This document shows, piece by piece, positions 52,518 through 60,852 of a DNA stretch of 64,000 bases. The notes under the pieces are model-generated. The model was not told the DNA's origin and did not search any database. It saw only the letters and a program-made list of their open reading frames with translations. Location of the stretch: the NCBI RefSeq assembly GCF_035917975.1, contig NZ_CP109130.1, forward strand, positions 6,014,001-6,078,000, read 5' to 3'. Position 1 is the first letter of the stretch; every line of letters begins with the position of its first letter. A program made the position numbers and the translations under genes. This DNA comes from Streptosporangium sp. NBC_01756. GTDB lineage: Bacteria > Actinomycetota > Actinomycetes > Streptosporangiales > Streptosporangiaceae.

Positions 52518-53354
52518 GTGGGTGACATACTCGATCAGCTTCTCGGGGATCGCCGGCTGTCGCCTGTGCAGCGGAGGATCGCGCGCTACCTCGACGACCA
52601 TCTGGCCGAGGCCATCTTCCTGTCCAGCGTGGAGCTTGCCGACCGGGCCGGGGTGAGCCAGCCGTCGGTGACCAGGTTCGCGACGGTGCTCGGGTTCGCG
52701 GGCTATCCCGAGCTGCGGCAGGCGTTGCGGCCCTTCGTGCTGGGCGAGCGGAACCCGTCACGGGCCAACGACCTGCAGACCGCGATCGATGGGGAGATCG
52801 AGAACCTGAGGAACGTCCGGGACCGGCTGGCCGACCCGTCGTCCGTCACCGAGCTGGCCACCCGGCTGGCCGGGTGCGAGCCGCTGCCGGTGCTCGGGCT
52901 GCGGGTCTCCAGCGGGCTGGCCACCACGTTCGCCTACTTCGCCCGCCGGATCCACCCCGACGTCCGCCTGCTGACCCACGGCGGCTCGGAGTTGGCCGAC
53001 GGCCTGCACGCGGCGCGGCGGGCGGGGGCGGCCTGGCTGGTCGCGGTGATCCTGCCCCGCTACCCGGCCGAGGCGGTGGCGGCCCTGGAGAGCGCCCGCG
53101 AGCTGGGCCTGCGGACAGCGGTGATCACCGACCGGCCGGACGTGCCGTTCGAGGCCGACGTGATCCTGGACGCCCCGGTCGGTGAGCGGCTGGTGTTCGA
53201 CTCGCACGCGGCGCCGCTCGCCCTGGCCATGGTGCTGGTGGAGGCCATGGCGGACGCGGCGCCGCTGCGGACGCAGGCCCGGCTGGAGGAGTACGAACGG
53301 ATGACCGACCGGGCCGGGGTCTTCGTCGACCAGCCGGGCCGGCTCCGAACCTGA
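52518..53354 (+). CDS. RpiR-family regulator (HTH plus SIS domain), putative hut repressor
   Basis: 278 residues. The N-terminal HTH_6 (LSPVQRRIARYLDDHLAEAIFLSSVELADRAGVSQPSVTRFATVLGFAGYPELRQALR) is followed by a SIS-type sugar-phosphate-like binding domain (about 115-250, GLRVSSGLATTFAYFARRI). GTG 52518 has GGAGGGG a few bases upstream; the frame is open to 52410. Located between hutU and the M20/hutF/hutI genes whose promoters share a palindrome, so it is the obvious candidate for binding TGAATG-N4-CATTCA. Ligand might be urocanate or a downstream intermediate (inference). Confidence 0.88.
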   Translation: MGDILDQLLGDRRLSPVQRRIARYLDDHLAEAIFLSSVELADRAGVSQPSVTRFATVLGFAGYPELRQALRPFVLGERNPSRANDLQTAIDGEIENLRNVRDRLADPSSVTELATRLAGCEPLPVLGLRVSSGLATTFAYFARRIHPDVRLLTHGGSELADGLHAARRAGAAWLVAVILPRYPAEAVAALESARELGLRTAVITDRPDVPFEADVILDAPVGERLVFDSHAAPLALAMVLVEAMADAAPLRTQARLEEYERMTDRAGVFVDQPGRLRT

Positions 53355-53356
53355 CC

Positions 53357-53428
53357 GGGTCTCCCCGGACCGGCACGCCTGTTTCCCATCGAGGGTCTCC
53401 TCGGACCGGCACGCCTGTTCCCATCAAG
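53357..53428. repeat. 36-bp tandem repeat, two imperfect copies
   Basis: Copies start at 53357 and 53393 and share CGGACCGGCACGCCTGTT with a few differences around it. Non-coding, between the regulator and the SDR gene. A GACCGGCCAGGTG duplicate follows near 53460-53505. Confidence 0.75.
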
Positions 53429-53530
53429 GATTTCCCCGGTCGACGCTCGGGTGAGGCCACTGACCGGCCAGGTGCCTCAGCGAGCGGACCGGCCAGGTGG
53501 GAGCGAGGGCGCCGGAGTAGGGTGAACCGT

Positions 53531-54217
53531 ATGTCCGAACGCCCGACCGCACTGGTCACCGGAGCCTCCCGAGGGGTCGGCGCCGCCATCGCGCACGCCC
53601 TCGCCCCCACCCACGACCTGCTGCTCGGCGGGCGGGACACCGAGGCGCTGGCCAAGGTCTGCGCCGGGCTGCCGGACGCGCGGCCCTGGCCGGTGGAGCT
53701 CACCGCCGTCACCGAGGCCGATGTCGCCGGAATCGACCGGCTCGACGTGCTGGTGCACAGCGCCGGGGTGGTGACCCTGGGGCGGATCGCCGAGACCCCC
53801 GCCGAGGTCTGGCGGCGGACGATGGAGGTCAACGTGGTCGCGGTGGCCGAGCTGACCCGGCTGCTGCTGCCCGCGCTGCGCGCGGTCCACGGCCAGGTGG
53901 CGCTGGTCAACTCGGGGGCGGGACAGCGGGCCAACCCGGCCTGGGGATCCTACGCGGCCAGCAAGTTCGCGCTGCGCGCCTTCGCCGACGCGCTCCGGCT
54001 GGAGGAGCCCGACCTCCGGGTGACCACGGTCTACCCGGGACGGGTGGACACCGACATGCAGCGCAGTGTGCGGGAGCAGGAGAGCGGGACCTACGAGCCG
54101 GAGAGATACCTGGCGCCGGAGTCGGTGGCCAGGGCGGTGGTCGCGGCCGTGACGGCCTCTCCCGACGCCCATGTCACCGACATCACCGTCCGCCCGACGG
54201 CTGGACCCGTGCGCTGA
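53531..54217 (+). CDS. short-chain dehydrogenase/reductase
   Basis: 228 residues, classical SDR: TGASRGVG cofactor loop at residues 10-17, VHSAGV, VNSGAG with the catalytic Ser, and YAASK (Tyr/Lys). The short length and CxxDMQ-type end (RVDTDMQRSV) resemble small NADP-dependent SDRs of the YbbO/SDR-a type. ATG 53531 with AGGGTGA upstream. It sits inside the hut cluster but lacks an obvious role in histidine degradation, so it may be a passenger. Confidence 0.85.
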   Translation: MSERPTALVTGASRGVGAAIAHALAPTHDLLLGGRDTEALAKVCAGLPDARPWPVELTAVTEADVAGIDRLDVLVHSAGVVTLGRIAETPAEVWRRTMEVNVVAVAELTRLLLPALRAVHGQVALVNSGAGQRANPAWGSYAASKFALRAFADALRLEEPDLRVTTVYPGRVDTDMQRSVREQESGTYEPERYLAPESVARAVVAAVTASPDAHVTDITVRPTAGPVR

Positions 54218-54230
54218 GGGCGGCGTCGGC

Positions 54231-54259
54231 TCGCCAATGAATGACTCCATTCAGATAAT
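54231..54259 (+). promoter_or_regulatory. leaderless promoter and operator of the second hut unit
   Basis: TCGCCA (54231-54236), 17 bp, GATAAT (54254-54259), and the ATG of the next gene 7 nt downstream give a typical leaderless actinobacterial promoter. The spacer contains TGAATG-ACTC-CATTCA (54238-54253), identical in both arms to the hutU operator. Confidence 0.7.
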
Positions 54260-54265
54260 GGAGGG

Positions 54266-55441
54266 ATGTTCGACGAGATGTGGGGTGCCATCGCGCACCT
54301 CGGACGTGACGCCCGGACCCGGGGCTACCTGCGCGACGCGTGGTCGCCCGCCGATCTGGAGCTACGGCAGTGGTTCCGGCAGGAGGCCGCACGGCGGAGC
54401 CTCGACCTGAGAGAAGACCGCAACGGGAACCTGTGGGCCTGGTGGGGTGACCCGTCGGGCCGGCCGGGGGTCGTCACGGGCAGCCACCTCGACTCGGTAC
54501 GCCACGGCGGCGCCTTCGACGGTCCCCTCGGCGTCGTGTCCGCCTTCGCCGCCCTCGACACGCTGCGGGCCAGGGGCTTCGAGCCCGGCCGCCCGCTGGG
54601 AGTCGCCTGTTTCACCGACGAGGAGGGGGCCAGGTTCGGGGTCCCCTGCATGGGCTCCCGGCTGCTCACCGGCGCACTCGACGCCGACCGGGCGCGTGGC
54701 CTGACCGACGACGACGGCGACTCGATGGCCGAGGTGCTGCGCCGGTCCGGACGCGATCCGGGCGGGCTGGGCCGCGACGACGAGACGCTCGGCCACGTCG
54801 GCGTCTTCGTGGAGCTCCACGTCGAGCAGGGCCAGGAACTGGTCCACCGGGACGCGCCCGTCGGCGTGGCCGCCGCCATCTGGCCACACGGCCGCTGGCG
54901 CTTCGACTTCCACGGCCAGGCCAACCACGCGGGCACCACCCGGCTGGAGGACCGCGACGACCCGATGCTGCCCTTCGCCCGGACCGTGCTGCACGCACGC
55001 CAGGCCGCCCAGCGGCAGGGGGTGGTGGCCACCTTCGGCAGGGTCCGCGTGTCGCCCAACAACGCCAACGCCATCCCGGGGCTGGTCAGCGCCTGGCTGG
55101 ACGCCCGAGGCGGTGACGAGGACGCGGTCCGCGACCTGGTCTTCGAGCTGACGGACTTCTCCGGGGCCGAGGTCAGCGCCGAGTCGTGGACCCCCGTCGT
55201 CGACTTCGACGAGGCTCTGCGGGAGCGGATCGTCTCGGTCCTGGGGGGCGTGCCCGTTCTGCCGACCGGGGCCGGCCACGACGCCGGGATCCTGGCTTCC
55301 GCGGGTGTGCCCAGCGCGATGGTGTTCGTTCGCAATCCAACGGGAATCTCACACTCCCCGGACGAACACGCCGAGGCGGCCGACTGCCACGCGGGCGTCG
55401 CCGCCCTCGCGACCACCCTGGAGGAGCTGTGCCGGAGCTGA
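54266..55441 (+). CDS. M20-family amidohydrolase (allantoate/N-carbamoyl amino acid hydrolase-like), hut-linked
   Basis: 391 residues, zinc-dependent. GSHLDSVRHGGAFDGPLGV (metal His and Asp), TDEEGARFG (catalytic Glu), HVEQGQ, and the dimerisation lid with HGQANHAGTT are all present. Located immediately before hutF, its stop overlaps the hutF start by 13 bases. In hut clusters with HutF the product is N-formylglutamate, normally split by HutG. No HutG is seen here, so this M20 enzyme is a candidate deformylase replacement (inference). Its message is probably leaderless. Confidence 0.88.
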   Translation: MFDEMWGAIAHLGRDARTRGYLRDAWSPADLELRQWFRQEAARRSLDLREDRNGNLWAWWGDPSGRPGVVTGSHLDSVRHGGAFDGPLGVVSAFAALDTLRARGFEPGRPLGVACFTDEEGARFGVPCMGSRLLTGALDADRARGLTDDDGDSMAEVLRRSGRDPGGLGRDDETLGHVGVFVELHVEQGQELVHRDAPVGVAAAIWPHGRWRFDFHGQANHAGTTRLEDRDDPMLPFARTVLHARQAAQRQGVVATFGRVRVSPNNANAIPGLVSAWLDARGGDEDAVRDLVFELTDFSGAEVSAESWTPVVDFDEALRERIVSVLGGVPVLPTGAGHDAGILASAGVPSAMVFVRNPTGISHSPDEHAEAADCHAGVAALATTLEELCRS

Positions 55442-56787
55442 ACTACTGGTGTGAGCTGGCCTGGCTACCGCCCGGCGAGGTCGTCGCGGGGGTGCTCGTC
55501 CGGGTCGAGGGCTCCCGGATCGCGGAGATCACTCCCGGTATGGCCGACCCGCCCGCGGGAGCCGTCCGGCTCGACGGGCTGACCGTCCCCGGCCTGGCGA
55601 ACGCGCACTCCCACGCCTTCCACCGGGCCATGCGGGGGGTGACGCAGCGGGAGAAGGGCAGCTTCTGGACCTGGCGCGAGCAGATGTACGGCGTGGCCGC
55701 GACGCTGAACCCCGACTCCTACCTCAAGCTGGCCAGGGCCACGTTCGCCGAGATGGCGCTGGCCGGGATCACCGCCGTCGGGGAGTTCCACTATCTGCAC
55801 CACGGGCCGGGCGGCACGCCGTACGACGACCCGAACGTCATGGGCCACGCGCTCGTCCAGGCCGCGCGGGACGCCGGTCTGCGCATAGCCCTGCTGGACG
55901 CCTGCTATCTGAGCGGCGGGTTCGGCGCCCCGCTGGCCGGCACCCAGCTCCGCTTCGGCGACGGCGACGCCGACAGGTGGGCCGTACGGGTCGAGGCCCT
56001 CGCCGACGTCTACCGGAAGGCCGAAGACGTGGAGGTCGGGGTGGCCGTCCATTCGGTCCGCGCGGTCCCCTGCGAGCAGATGCCGACCGTCAGCAGGTTC
56101 TCCCACCAGCACGCGTTCCCGATGCACGTCCACGTGTCGGAGCAGCGCGCGGAGAACGCCGCCTGCGTGGAGATGTACGCCGCCGGCCCGGTCCGGGTGC
56201 TGGCCGAGCACGACGTGCTCGGCCCCCGCTCCACGGCGGTGCACGCGACGCACGTGTCCGACTCCGACATCGCGCTGCTCGGCCAGTCGGGCACCCACGT
56301 CTGCATGTGCCCGACGACCGAACGCGACCTGGCCGACGGCATCGGCCCGGCCAGGGCGCTGTCCGAGGCGGGCTCGCCGATCACCCTCGGTTCGGACAGC
56401 CACGCGGTCGTCGACCTGTTCGAGGAGGCCCGCGCGGTCGAGCTGGACGAGCGGCTGGCCACCGAGCAGCGCGGACACTGGACGGCCGCCGAGCTGCTCC
56501 AGGCCGCGACCGCCGCCGGGCACGCCTCTCTGGGCTTCCCCGACGCGGGCATGCTCGTGCCGGGCGCGTGGGCGGACCTGGTGTCCGTGCGACTGGATTC
56601 GGTCCGTACGGCGGGCGCGTCCGCCGGTGGCGCCCCGGAGATGGTGGTCTTCGCCGCGACGGCCGCGGATGTGCACTCGGTGGTGTCGGGCGGCAACCGG
56701 GTCGTGGTGGATGGCCGGCACGCGCTCGGGAACGTCGGTGCGCTGCTCGGCGAGGCGATCGCCGAGGCGCGGGGAGAGAAGGAGTGA
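55429..56787 (+). CDS. hutF: formimidoylglutamate deiminase
   Basis: 452 residues, amidohydrolase superfamily. Zinc motif [13 protein letters not shown] (about 58-70), [15 protein letters not shown] and [15 protein letters not shown] agree with HutF, which deiminates N-formimidoyl-glutamate to N-formylglutamate. GTG 55429 with GGAGG 4 nt upstream gives [16 protein letters not shown]. Coupled by overlap to the M20 gene. The stop is inside the first copy of a 33-bp-offset duplication that carries the hutI start region. Confidence 0.92.
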   Translation: MPELNYWCELAWLPPGEVVAGVLVRVEGSRIAEITPGMADPPAGAVRLDGLTVPGLANAHSHAFHRAMRGVTQREKGSFWTWREQMYGVAATLNPDSYLKLARATFAEMALAGITAVGEFHYLHHGPGGTPYDDPNVMGHALVQAARDAGLRIALLDACYLSGGFGAPLAGTQLRFGDGDADRWAVRVEALADVYRKAEDVEVGVAVHSVRAVPCEQMPTVSRFSHQHAFPMHVHVSEQRAENAACVEMYAAGPVRVLAEHDVLGPRSTAVHATHVSDSDIALLGQSGTHVCMCPTTERDLADGIGPARALSEAGSPITLGSDSHAVVDLFEEARAVELDERLATEQRGHWTAAELLQAATAAGHASLGFPDAGMLVPGAWADLVSVRLDSVRTAGASAGGAPEMVVFAATAADVHSVVSGGNRVVVDGRHALGNVGALLGEAIAEARGEKE

Positions 56788-56832
56788 GCGGCCGGTGAGG
56801 GGCCGGGAGATGAGGAGTGAGCGGCCGGTGAG
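56781..56832 (+). repeat. 19-bp direct repeat duplicating the hutI start context
   Basis: The 19-base string at 56781-56799 recurs at 56814-56832, offset 33 bp. Each copy has GGAG followed about 10 nt later by GTG, and both GTGs (56795 and 56828) are in the hutI frame. Confidence 0.85.
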
Positions 56833-57976
56833 TGTGCTCTTTGATCGGATCGGACTGCTCTACACCGGGGATCCGGAGCGGGAGGAGATCGAGAACGCCG
56901 CCCTGGTGATCGAGGACGGCCGGGTCGCATGGGCCGGAGCCGCAGGCGAGGACCCCGGCGCCGACGAGCGCGTGGACGTAGGCGGGCGCTGTGTGATCCC
57001 CGGCTTCGTCGACAGCCACGCCCATCTGGTCTTCGCCGGCGACCGCACGGCCGAGTTCGCCGCCCGCATGTCGGGGGAGCCCTACACGGCCGGGGGCATC
57101 CGCACCACGGTCGCCGCGACCCGTGCGGCCCCCGGCGACCTCCTGGCGAGCAGGACGGCCGCCCTGGTCACCGAGATGCTCGCCCAGGGAACCACCACCG
57201 TCGAGATCAAGAGCGGCTACGGCCTGACGGTCGAGGACGAGCGCCGCTCCCTGGAGATCGCCCGGCGGTTCACCGCGGAGACGACCTATCTGGGCGCTCA
57301 CATCGTGCCACCCGGCGTGTCATCAGCCGACGACTACGTCCGTACGGTCACCGGGGAGATGCTCACGGCCTGCGCGCCGTACGCCAGGTGGGTCGACGTG
57401 TTCTGCGAGCGCGGCGCGTTCGACGCCGACCAGAGCAGGGAGATCCTGCTCGCCGGGGTGAAGGCCGGGCTGCTGCCGCGGATCCACGCCAACCAGCTCG
57501 GCAACGGTCCGGGCGCGCAGATCGCCGCCGAGGTGGGCGCCGCCTCGGCCGACCACTGCACCCACCTGACCGCCGAGGACGTCCTCGCGCTGTCCTCGGC
57601 CGGGGTGGTGGCCACCCTGCTGCCCGGCGCGGAGTTCTCCACTCGCTCGCCGTACCCGGACGCGCGCCGTCTGCTGGACGCGGGGGTGACCGTCGCACTG
57701 GCCACCGACTGCAATCCCGGCTCGTCCTTCACCTCCTCCATGCCGTTCTGCCTGGCGTTGGCGGTCCGCGAGATGCGGATGACGCCGCTGGAGGCGGTCA
57801 GGGCCGCCACCTACGGCGGAGCCAGGGCACTGCGCCGCGACGACGTCGGAACAGTGCGAGCGGGAGCCCGCGGTGACCTGGTGGTGCTGGACGCCCCCTC
57901 CTACGTCCACCTCGCCTACCGCCCCGGCGTGCCCCTGGTGGCTCAGGTCTGGCGGGAGGGCCGTCGCCTGGTTTGA
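56828..57976 (+). CDS. hutI: imidazolonepropionase
   Basis: 382 residues from GTG 56828 (393 from GTG 56795). Amidohydrolase opening the imidazolone ring to formimidoylglutamate, step three of histidine degradation. [44 protein letters not shown] and [15 protein letters not shown] are HutI hallmarks. Last gene of the hut cluster; a 213-bp gap with a sigma-R type promoter precedes the sigma-factor gene. Confidence 0.95.
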   Translation: MSVLFDRIGLLYTGDPEREEIENAALVIEDGRVAWAGAAGEDPGADERVDVGGRCVIPGFVDSHAHLVFAGDRTAEFAARMSGEPYTAGGIRTTVAATRAAPGDLLASRTAALVTEMLAQGTTTVEIKSGYGLTVEDERRSLEIARRFTAETTYLGAHIVPPGVSSADDYVRTVTGEMLTACAPYARWVDVFCERGAFDADQSREILLAGVKAGLLPRIHANQLGNGPGAQIAAEVGAASADHCTHLTAEDVLALSSAGVVATLLPGAEFSTRSPYPDARRLLDAGVTVALATDCNPGSSFTSSMPFCLALAVREMRMTPLEAVRAATYGGARALRRDDVGTVRAGARGDLVVLDAPSYVHLAYRPGVPLVAQVWREGRRLV

Positions 57977-58076
57977 AGCCCCATCGGCCGGGCAGCCCGC
58001 TATGCCTGTGACGTCATGTTCGGAGACATCCCCCTTGGGGAGGAAATTCAAACCGTTCTCCGGGCGTACTTCTTTA

Positions 58077-58104
58077 GGGAATCTTTGCGCTGATCCGAGC
58101 GTTG
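58077..58104 (+). promoter_or_regulatory. sigma-R-type promoter before the sigma-factor gene
   Basis: GGGAAT (58077-58082), an 18-bp spacer and GTTG (58101-58104) match the SigR consensus GGGAAT-N18-GTT known from Streptomyces, where hrdD is a SigR target. It lies about 90 bp upstream of the ATG at 58190. Confidence 0.65.
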
Positions 58105-58189
58105 GTCAGGTAAGCGACATGTGGGTAGGCGCGGGGCATTGAACGAGCGTGCGGACATGTCATAAGCAGGCGGAGCGAGGTGCCATCGG

Positions 58190-59128
58190 ATGGCAAGGCC
58201 GACGGGGAATCGGACGCAGGATCAGCAGGTCACCGACAGGGACCTGCTGGGGACCTACCTGGCTGAGATCGGGCGGGTTCCCCTGCTCACCGCGGAGGAG
58301 GAGGTCGAGCTCGCCAAGCGGATCGAGGCCGGCCTCTTCGCGGAGCAATTGCTGGACGGCGGACTGGCGGAACCGCGGATCGCGGACGCCGCCGATGAGG
58401 AGCTTGAACGGCTGGCAGTTTCGGGGCAGCGGGCCAAAGACGAATTCATCCAGGCCAATCTACGTCTTGTGGTGGCGGTCGCGCGCAAATACTCCGGACG
58501 GGGAATGCCGTTGATCGATCTGGTCCAGGAGGGAAATCTGGGCCTGGTGCGGGCGGTCGAGAAATTCGATTACCGGCGGGGCTACAAGTTCTCCACATAC
58601 GCCACCTGGTGGATCCGGCAGTCCGTGGGCCGTGCGATCCACGAGCAGGCCCGGCCGGTCCGGCTGCCCACCCACGCGGGTGAGCAGATGACCCGGTTGA
58701 TGCGGGTCCGGCGCGACATGCTGGCCGAGTTCGACCAGGAGCCGACGGACGCCGATCTGGCCACGGTGCTGGAGTTGCCGATCGAGCGGGTCCGCGAGCT
58801 GCGCCGCTGGGCGTCCGACCCCGTCTCCCTCCAGCTCGGCGTGGGCGACGAGGACGAGACCGAGCTCGGCGACATGATCGCTGACGAGACCTGGGCCGAC
58901 CCGGAGCAGCAGGCCATGGACATCCTGGAGCGGGAGCGCCTGGAGCAGTGGCTGACGGGACTGGAAGGCCAGACCCGCGAGATGCTCCGCTGGCGTTACG
59001 GCCTGATGGACGGCCGCGAGCACACGCTGACCGAGGTCGGCGAGCGCTACGGCATCGGCCGCGACCGCGCCCGCCGCATCGAGCGCGACGCGCTGGCCCG
59101 GTTGCGGAAGATGGCCATGGCTGCCTGA
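58190..59128 (+). CDS. RNA polymerase sigma-70 factor, group 2 (HrdD-like)
   Basis: 312 residues, about the size of HrdD/HrdA and far shorter than the principal HrdB. Region 1.2 is DLLGTYLAEIGRVPLLTAEEEVELAKRIE (18-46), region 2 is FIQANLRLVVAVARKYSGRGMPLIDLVQEGNLGLVRAVEKFDYRRGYKFSTYATWWIRQ, region 3 has RPVRLPTHAGEQM, and region 4.2 is TEVGERYGIGRDRARRIERDALARLRK. Region 4.2 departs from the consensus GVTRERIRQIE, so -35 recognition may differ. A sigma-R-like promoter upstream links it to thiol-oxidative stress. Monocistronic, with a hairpin terminator. Confidence 0.92.
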   Translation: MARPTGNRTQDQQVTDRDLLGTYLAEIGRVPLLTAEEEVELAKRIEAGLFAEQLLDGGLAEPRIADAADEELERLAVSGQRAKDEFIQANLRLVVAVARKYSGRGMPLIDLVQEGNLGLVRAVEKFDYRRGYKFSTYATWWIRQSVGRAIHEQARPVRLPTHAGEQMTRLMRVRRDMLAEFDQEPTDADLATVLELPIERVRELRRWASDPVSLQLGVGDEDETELGDMIADETWADPEQQAMDILERERLEQWLTGLEGQTREMLRWRYGLMDGREHTLTEVGERYGIGRDRARRIERDALARLRKMAMAA

Positions 59129-59148
59129 CCTGCCGGCCTTGACACCTT

Positions 59149-59176
59149 CCGGCACGGCTCATCTGGGCCGTGCCGG
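59149..59176 (+). terminator. 10-bp hairpin terminator after the sigma-factor gene
   Basis: CCGGCACGGC (59149-59158) pairs with GCCGTGCCGG (59167-59176) around an 8-nt loop, 20 bp after the stop. Followed by AGCTGTTATG, so only a weak U stretch. Confidence 0.75.
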
Positions 59177-59453
59177 AGCTGTTATGCCTGTCTGTTCGGG
59201 TTGTTCGGGGCTGTGTGGGTTGCGCTGTTTTCAAGGCGTTTCCCGGGTGGATGGTCAGGTTTGTCGCTGCGGGTGTTCCTGGGGCGGTGGTTTTCGCGGT
59301 GCGTGCTGCGGGTGTTTCGGTTTTCGCCGTGCGCGCTGCGGTGGGTGGGTGTTCCGGCCGGCCGTCGCAGTCACCGTCTCGTTTTTCAGGCCTCCGGCCT
59401 GACGGGCGCGCTGGTCGCGGTTTTTTACAAGCCGGCCGGAACACCCACCCACC
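59177..59453. other. GT-rich structured intergenic region with a 23-bp perfect inverted repeat
   Basis: The plus strand is rich in G and T with few A. It has internal partial repeats built on GCGGGTGTT and GGTTTTCG. Arms 59340-59362 and 59431-59453 are exact 23-bp inverted copies separated by 68 bp, which contain a nested hairpin CAGGCC-TCC-GGCCTG and T5/T6 runs. It could be a compound terminator, a structured RNA or a 114-bp MITE-like element. No target duplication is evident. No convincing ORF. Confidence 0.6.
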
Positions 59454-59961
59454 TCCGCGCCAGGCTGTCTCGCCGTACGGCGTGCGGACCGTAGCCGCTT
59501 GCTTTCCGGCCGCCCATGGATCTCACTGACGCTGAAGCGATCCGTGCGGGGCCGTTGGGGGCCGGTCGCCGTTGCTGAAGCCTTGCTCTCCGACCAGTGC
59601 AGGGCCGGCCGCCGCGGAGACCGGCGGCCGTCCGTGTCGGCCCGGCGCTATAACGCAGGACCTCGGTGGCGGTCAGCCGTTCGGGCAGGGACAGGCCGTC
59701 CATCATGACGCCGAGCTGGGCGAGCGCGGCCTCCCGCGCGGTGCGCAGATCATGACCGGTGACCCTGACCGTGCCCGCGGTCGGCTCCCGAAACCCGCAC
59801 ATGGCCATCAACGCGGTGGACTTACCGGCGCCGTTGGGGCCCACGATGCCGTAGAACATCCCCGGCGGGATGCTCAGGCTGAGCCGGTCGACGGCGAGCA
59901 CGGCACCGAAGCGCTGAGTCAGGTCCGCCACTTCGATGGCGGGAACGCAGGGATCTTGCAA
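59425..59961 (-). pseudogene. truncated ABC transporter ATP-binding gene
   Basis: The first about 104 residues match an ABC-2 type ATPase: VADLTQRFGAVLAVDRLSLSIPPGMFYGIVGPNGAGKST (Walker A), MCGFREPTAGTVRVTGHDLR and LPERLTATEVLRY. Similarity stops abruptly near 59650. The remaining 74 codons are Arg/Gly/Ala-rich and unrelated, running into the 23-bp inverted repeat. Signature, Walker B and switch regions are missing, so the product cannot hydrolyse ATP. No permease gene remains. Confidence 0.8.
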
Positions 59962-59970
59962 CAGACTTCC

Positions 59971-60849
59971 TCACTCGGCCGTGTGCGTGAGGATCGCGTC
60001 GGCCAGCTCCTGGTGGGTCTCCAGCGGCAGCGTGTGCCCCATGCCCGCCACGATCATCAGCCGCGCCCCCGGGATCTGCTCGGCGATGATCGCGCCGTGA
60101 CCCGGTTTGACCGGCTCGTGGCTGCCCTCGATGACCAGCGTGGGCGCCTGCACCCGGTGCAGCGCGCCCACCGGCTCAAAGTCGGGGCTGGCCCCTGCGG
60201 CCAGCCGGTGGTTGGCCACCGCCGACAGGTCGCGGGCCCGGTCGTAGATGCGTTCCTGCAGCCGGCGTGCCGCGTCCTCGTCGAACGGCAGCCCGGTGCC
60301 GTGCAGCACGCGCTGCTCGGCGATCATGCTGTCGATCAGCGCACGGCGGTCCTGGGCGGGCGGGGCGGCCATCAGCGCGCGGAAGAATTCCACGAACTCC
60401 GGCTCCGGCTCCGGCAGGCTGCCCTCGGGCTGCGGCTGGCCCATCAGGGCCCGCAGGAGCACCTGGCCCTCGCCGCCGCCGAGCGGCGAGGAGGCGACGA
60501 CGGTCAGCGACCGCACCCGCTCCGGCGCCTCCACGGCGATGAGCTGGCCGAGCAGCCCGCCCGCCGAATGGCCCACCAGGTGGGCGCTGTCCAGGCCGTG
60601 GGCCTCCAGCACGCGGTAGACGTCGTTCTTGATGTCGTCCCAGGTGTACGGCTCGGCCGCGAAGTCGACGGTGCCCGACATGCCGGTGTCACGGTGGTCG
60701 TACCGGATCACCCGGCGGCCTCCGGCCGTCAGCCGGCCGACGAGCTCGTCCGGCCACAGGATGCCCTGCGACATCGAACCCATGATCAACAGGATCGGCG
60801 CGTCCGTCTCGGCGCCGAACTCTTCACTCCAGATGGTCACGTTTTGCAT
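59971..60849 (-). CDS. alpha/beta hydrolase
   Basis: 292 residues. Nucleophile elbow GHSAGG in AHLVGHSAGGLLGQLIA, oxyanion region LLIMGSMSQG, acid residue in PTLVIEGSHEPV and catalytic His in GMGHTLPLE. The N-terminal VTIWSEEFGAETDAPILLIMG and RYDHRDTGMSG resemble the RdmC/aclacinomycin methylesterase-like group. Three bases separate it from the LuxR-type regulator ORF on the same strand, so it may have been co-transcribed and controlled by that regulator. Substrate unknown. Confidence 0.88.
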   Translation of the reverse strand: MQNVTIWSEEFGAETDAPILLIMGSMSQGILWPDELVGRLTAGGRRVIRYDHRDTGMSGTVDFAAEPYTWDDIKNDVYRVLEAHGLDSAHLVGHSAGGLLGQLIAVEAPERVRSLTVVASSPLGGGEGQVLLRALMGQPQPEGSLPEPEPEFVEFFRALMAAPPAQDRRALIDSMIAEQRVLHGTGLPFDEDAARRLQERIYDRARDLSAVANHRLAAGASPDFEPVGALHRVQAPTLVIEGSHEPVKPGHGAIIAEQIPGARLMIVAGMGHTLPLETHQELADAILTHTAE

Positions 60850-60852
60850 GCC

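Noticed and set aside
58446-59444. 332-codon minus-strand frame opposite the sigma factor
   Set aside because: Arg/Pro/Ala shadow of an unambiguous sigma-70 gene.
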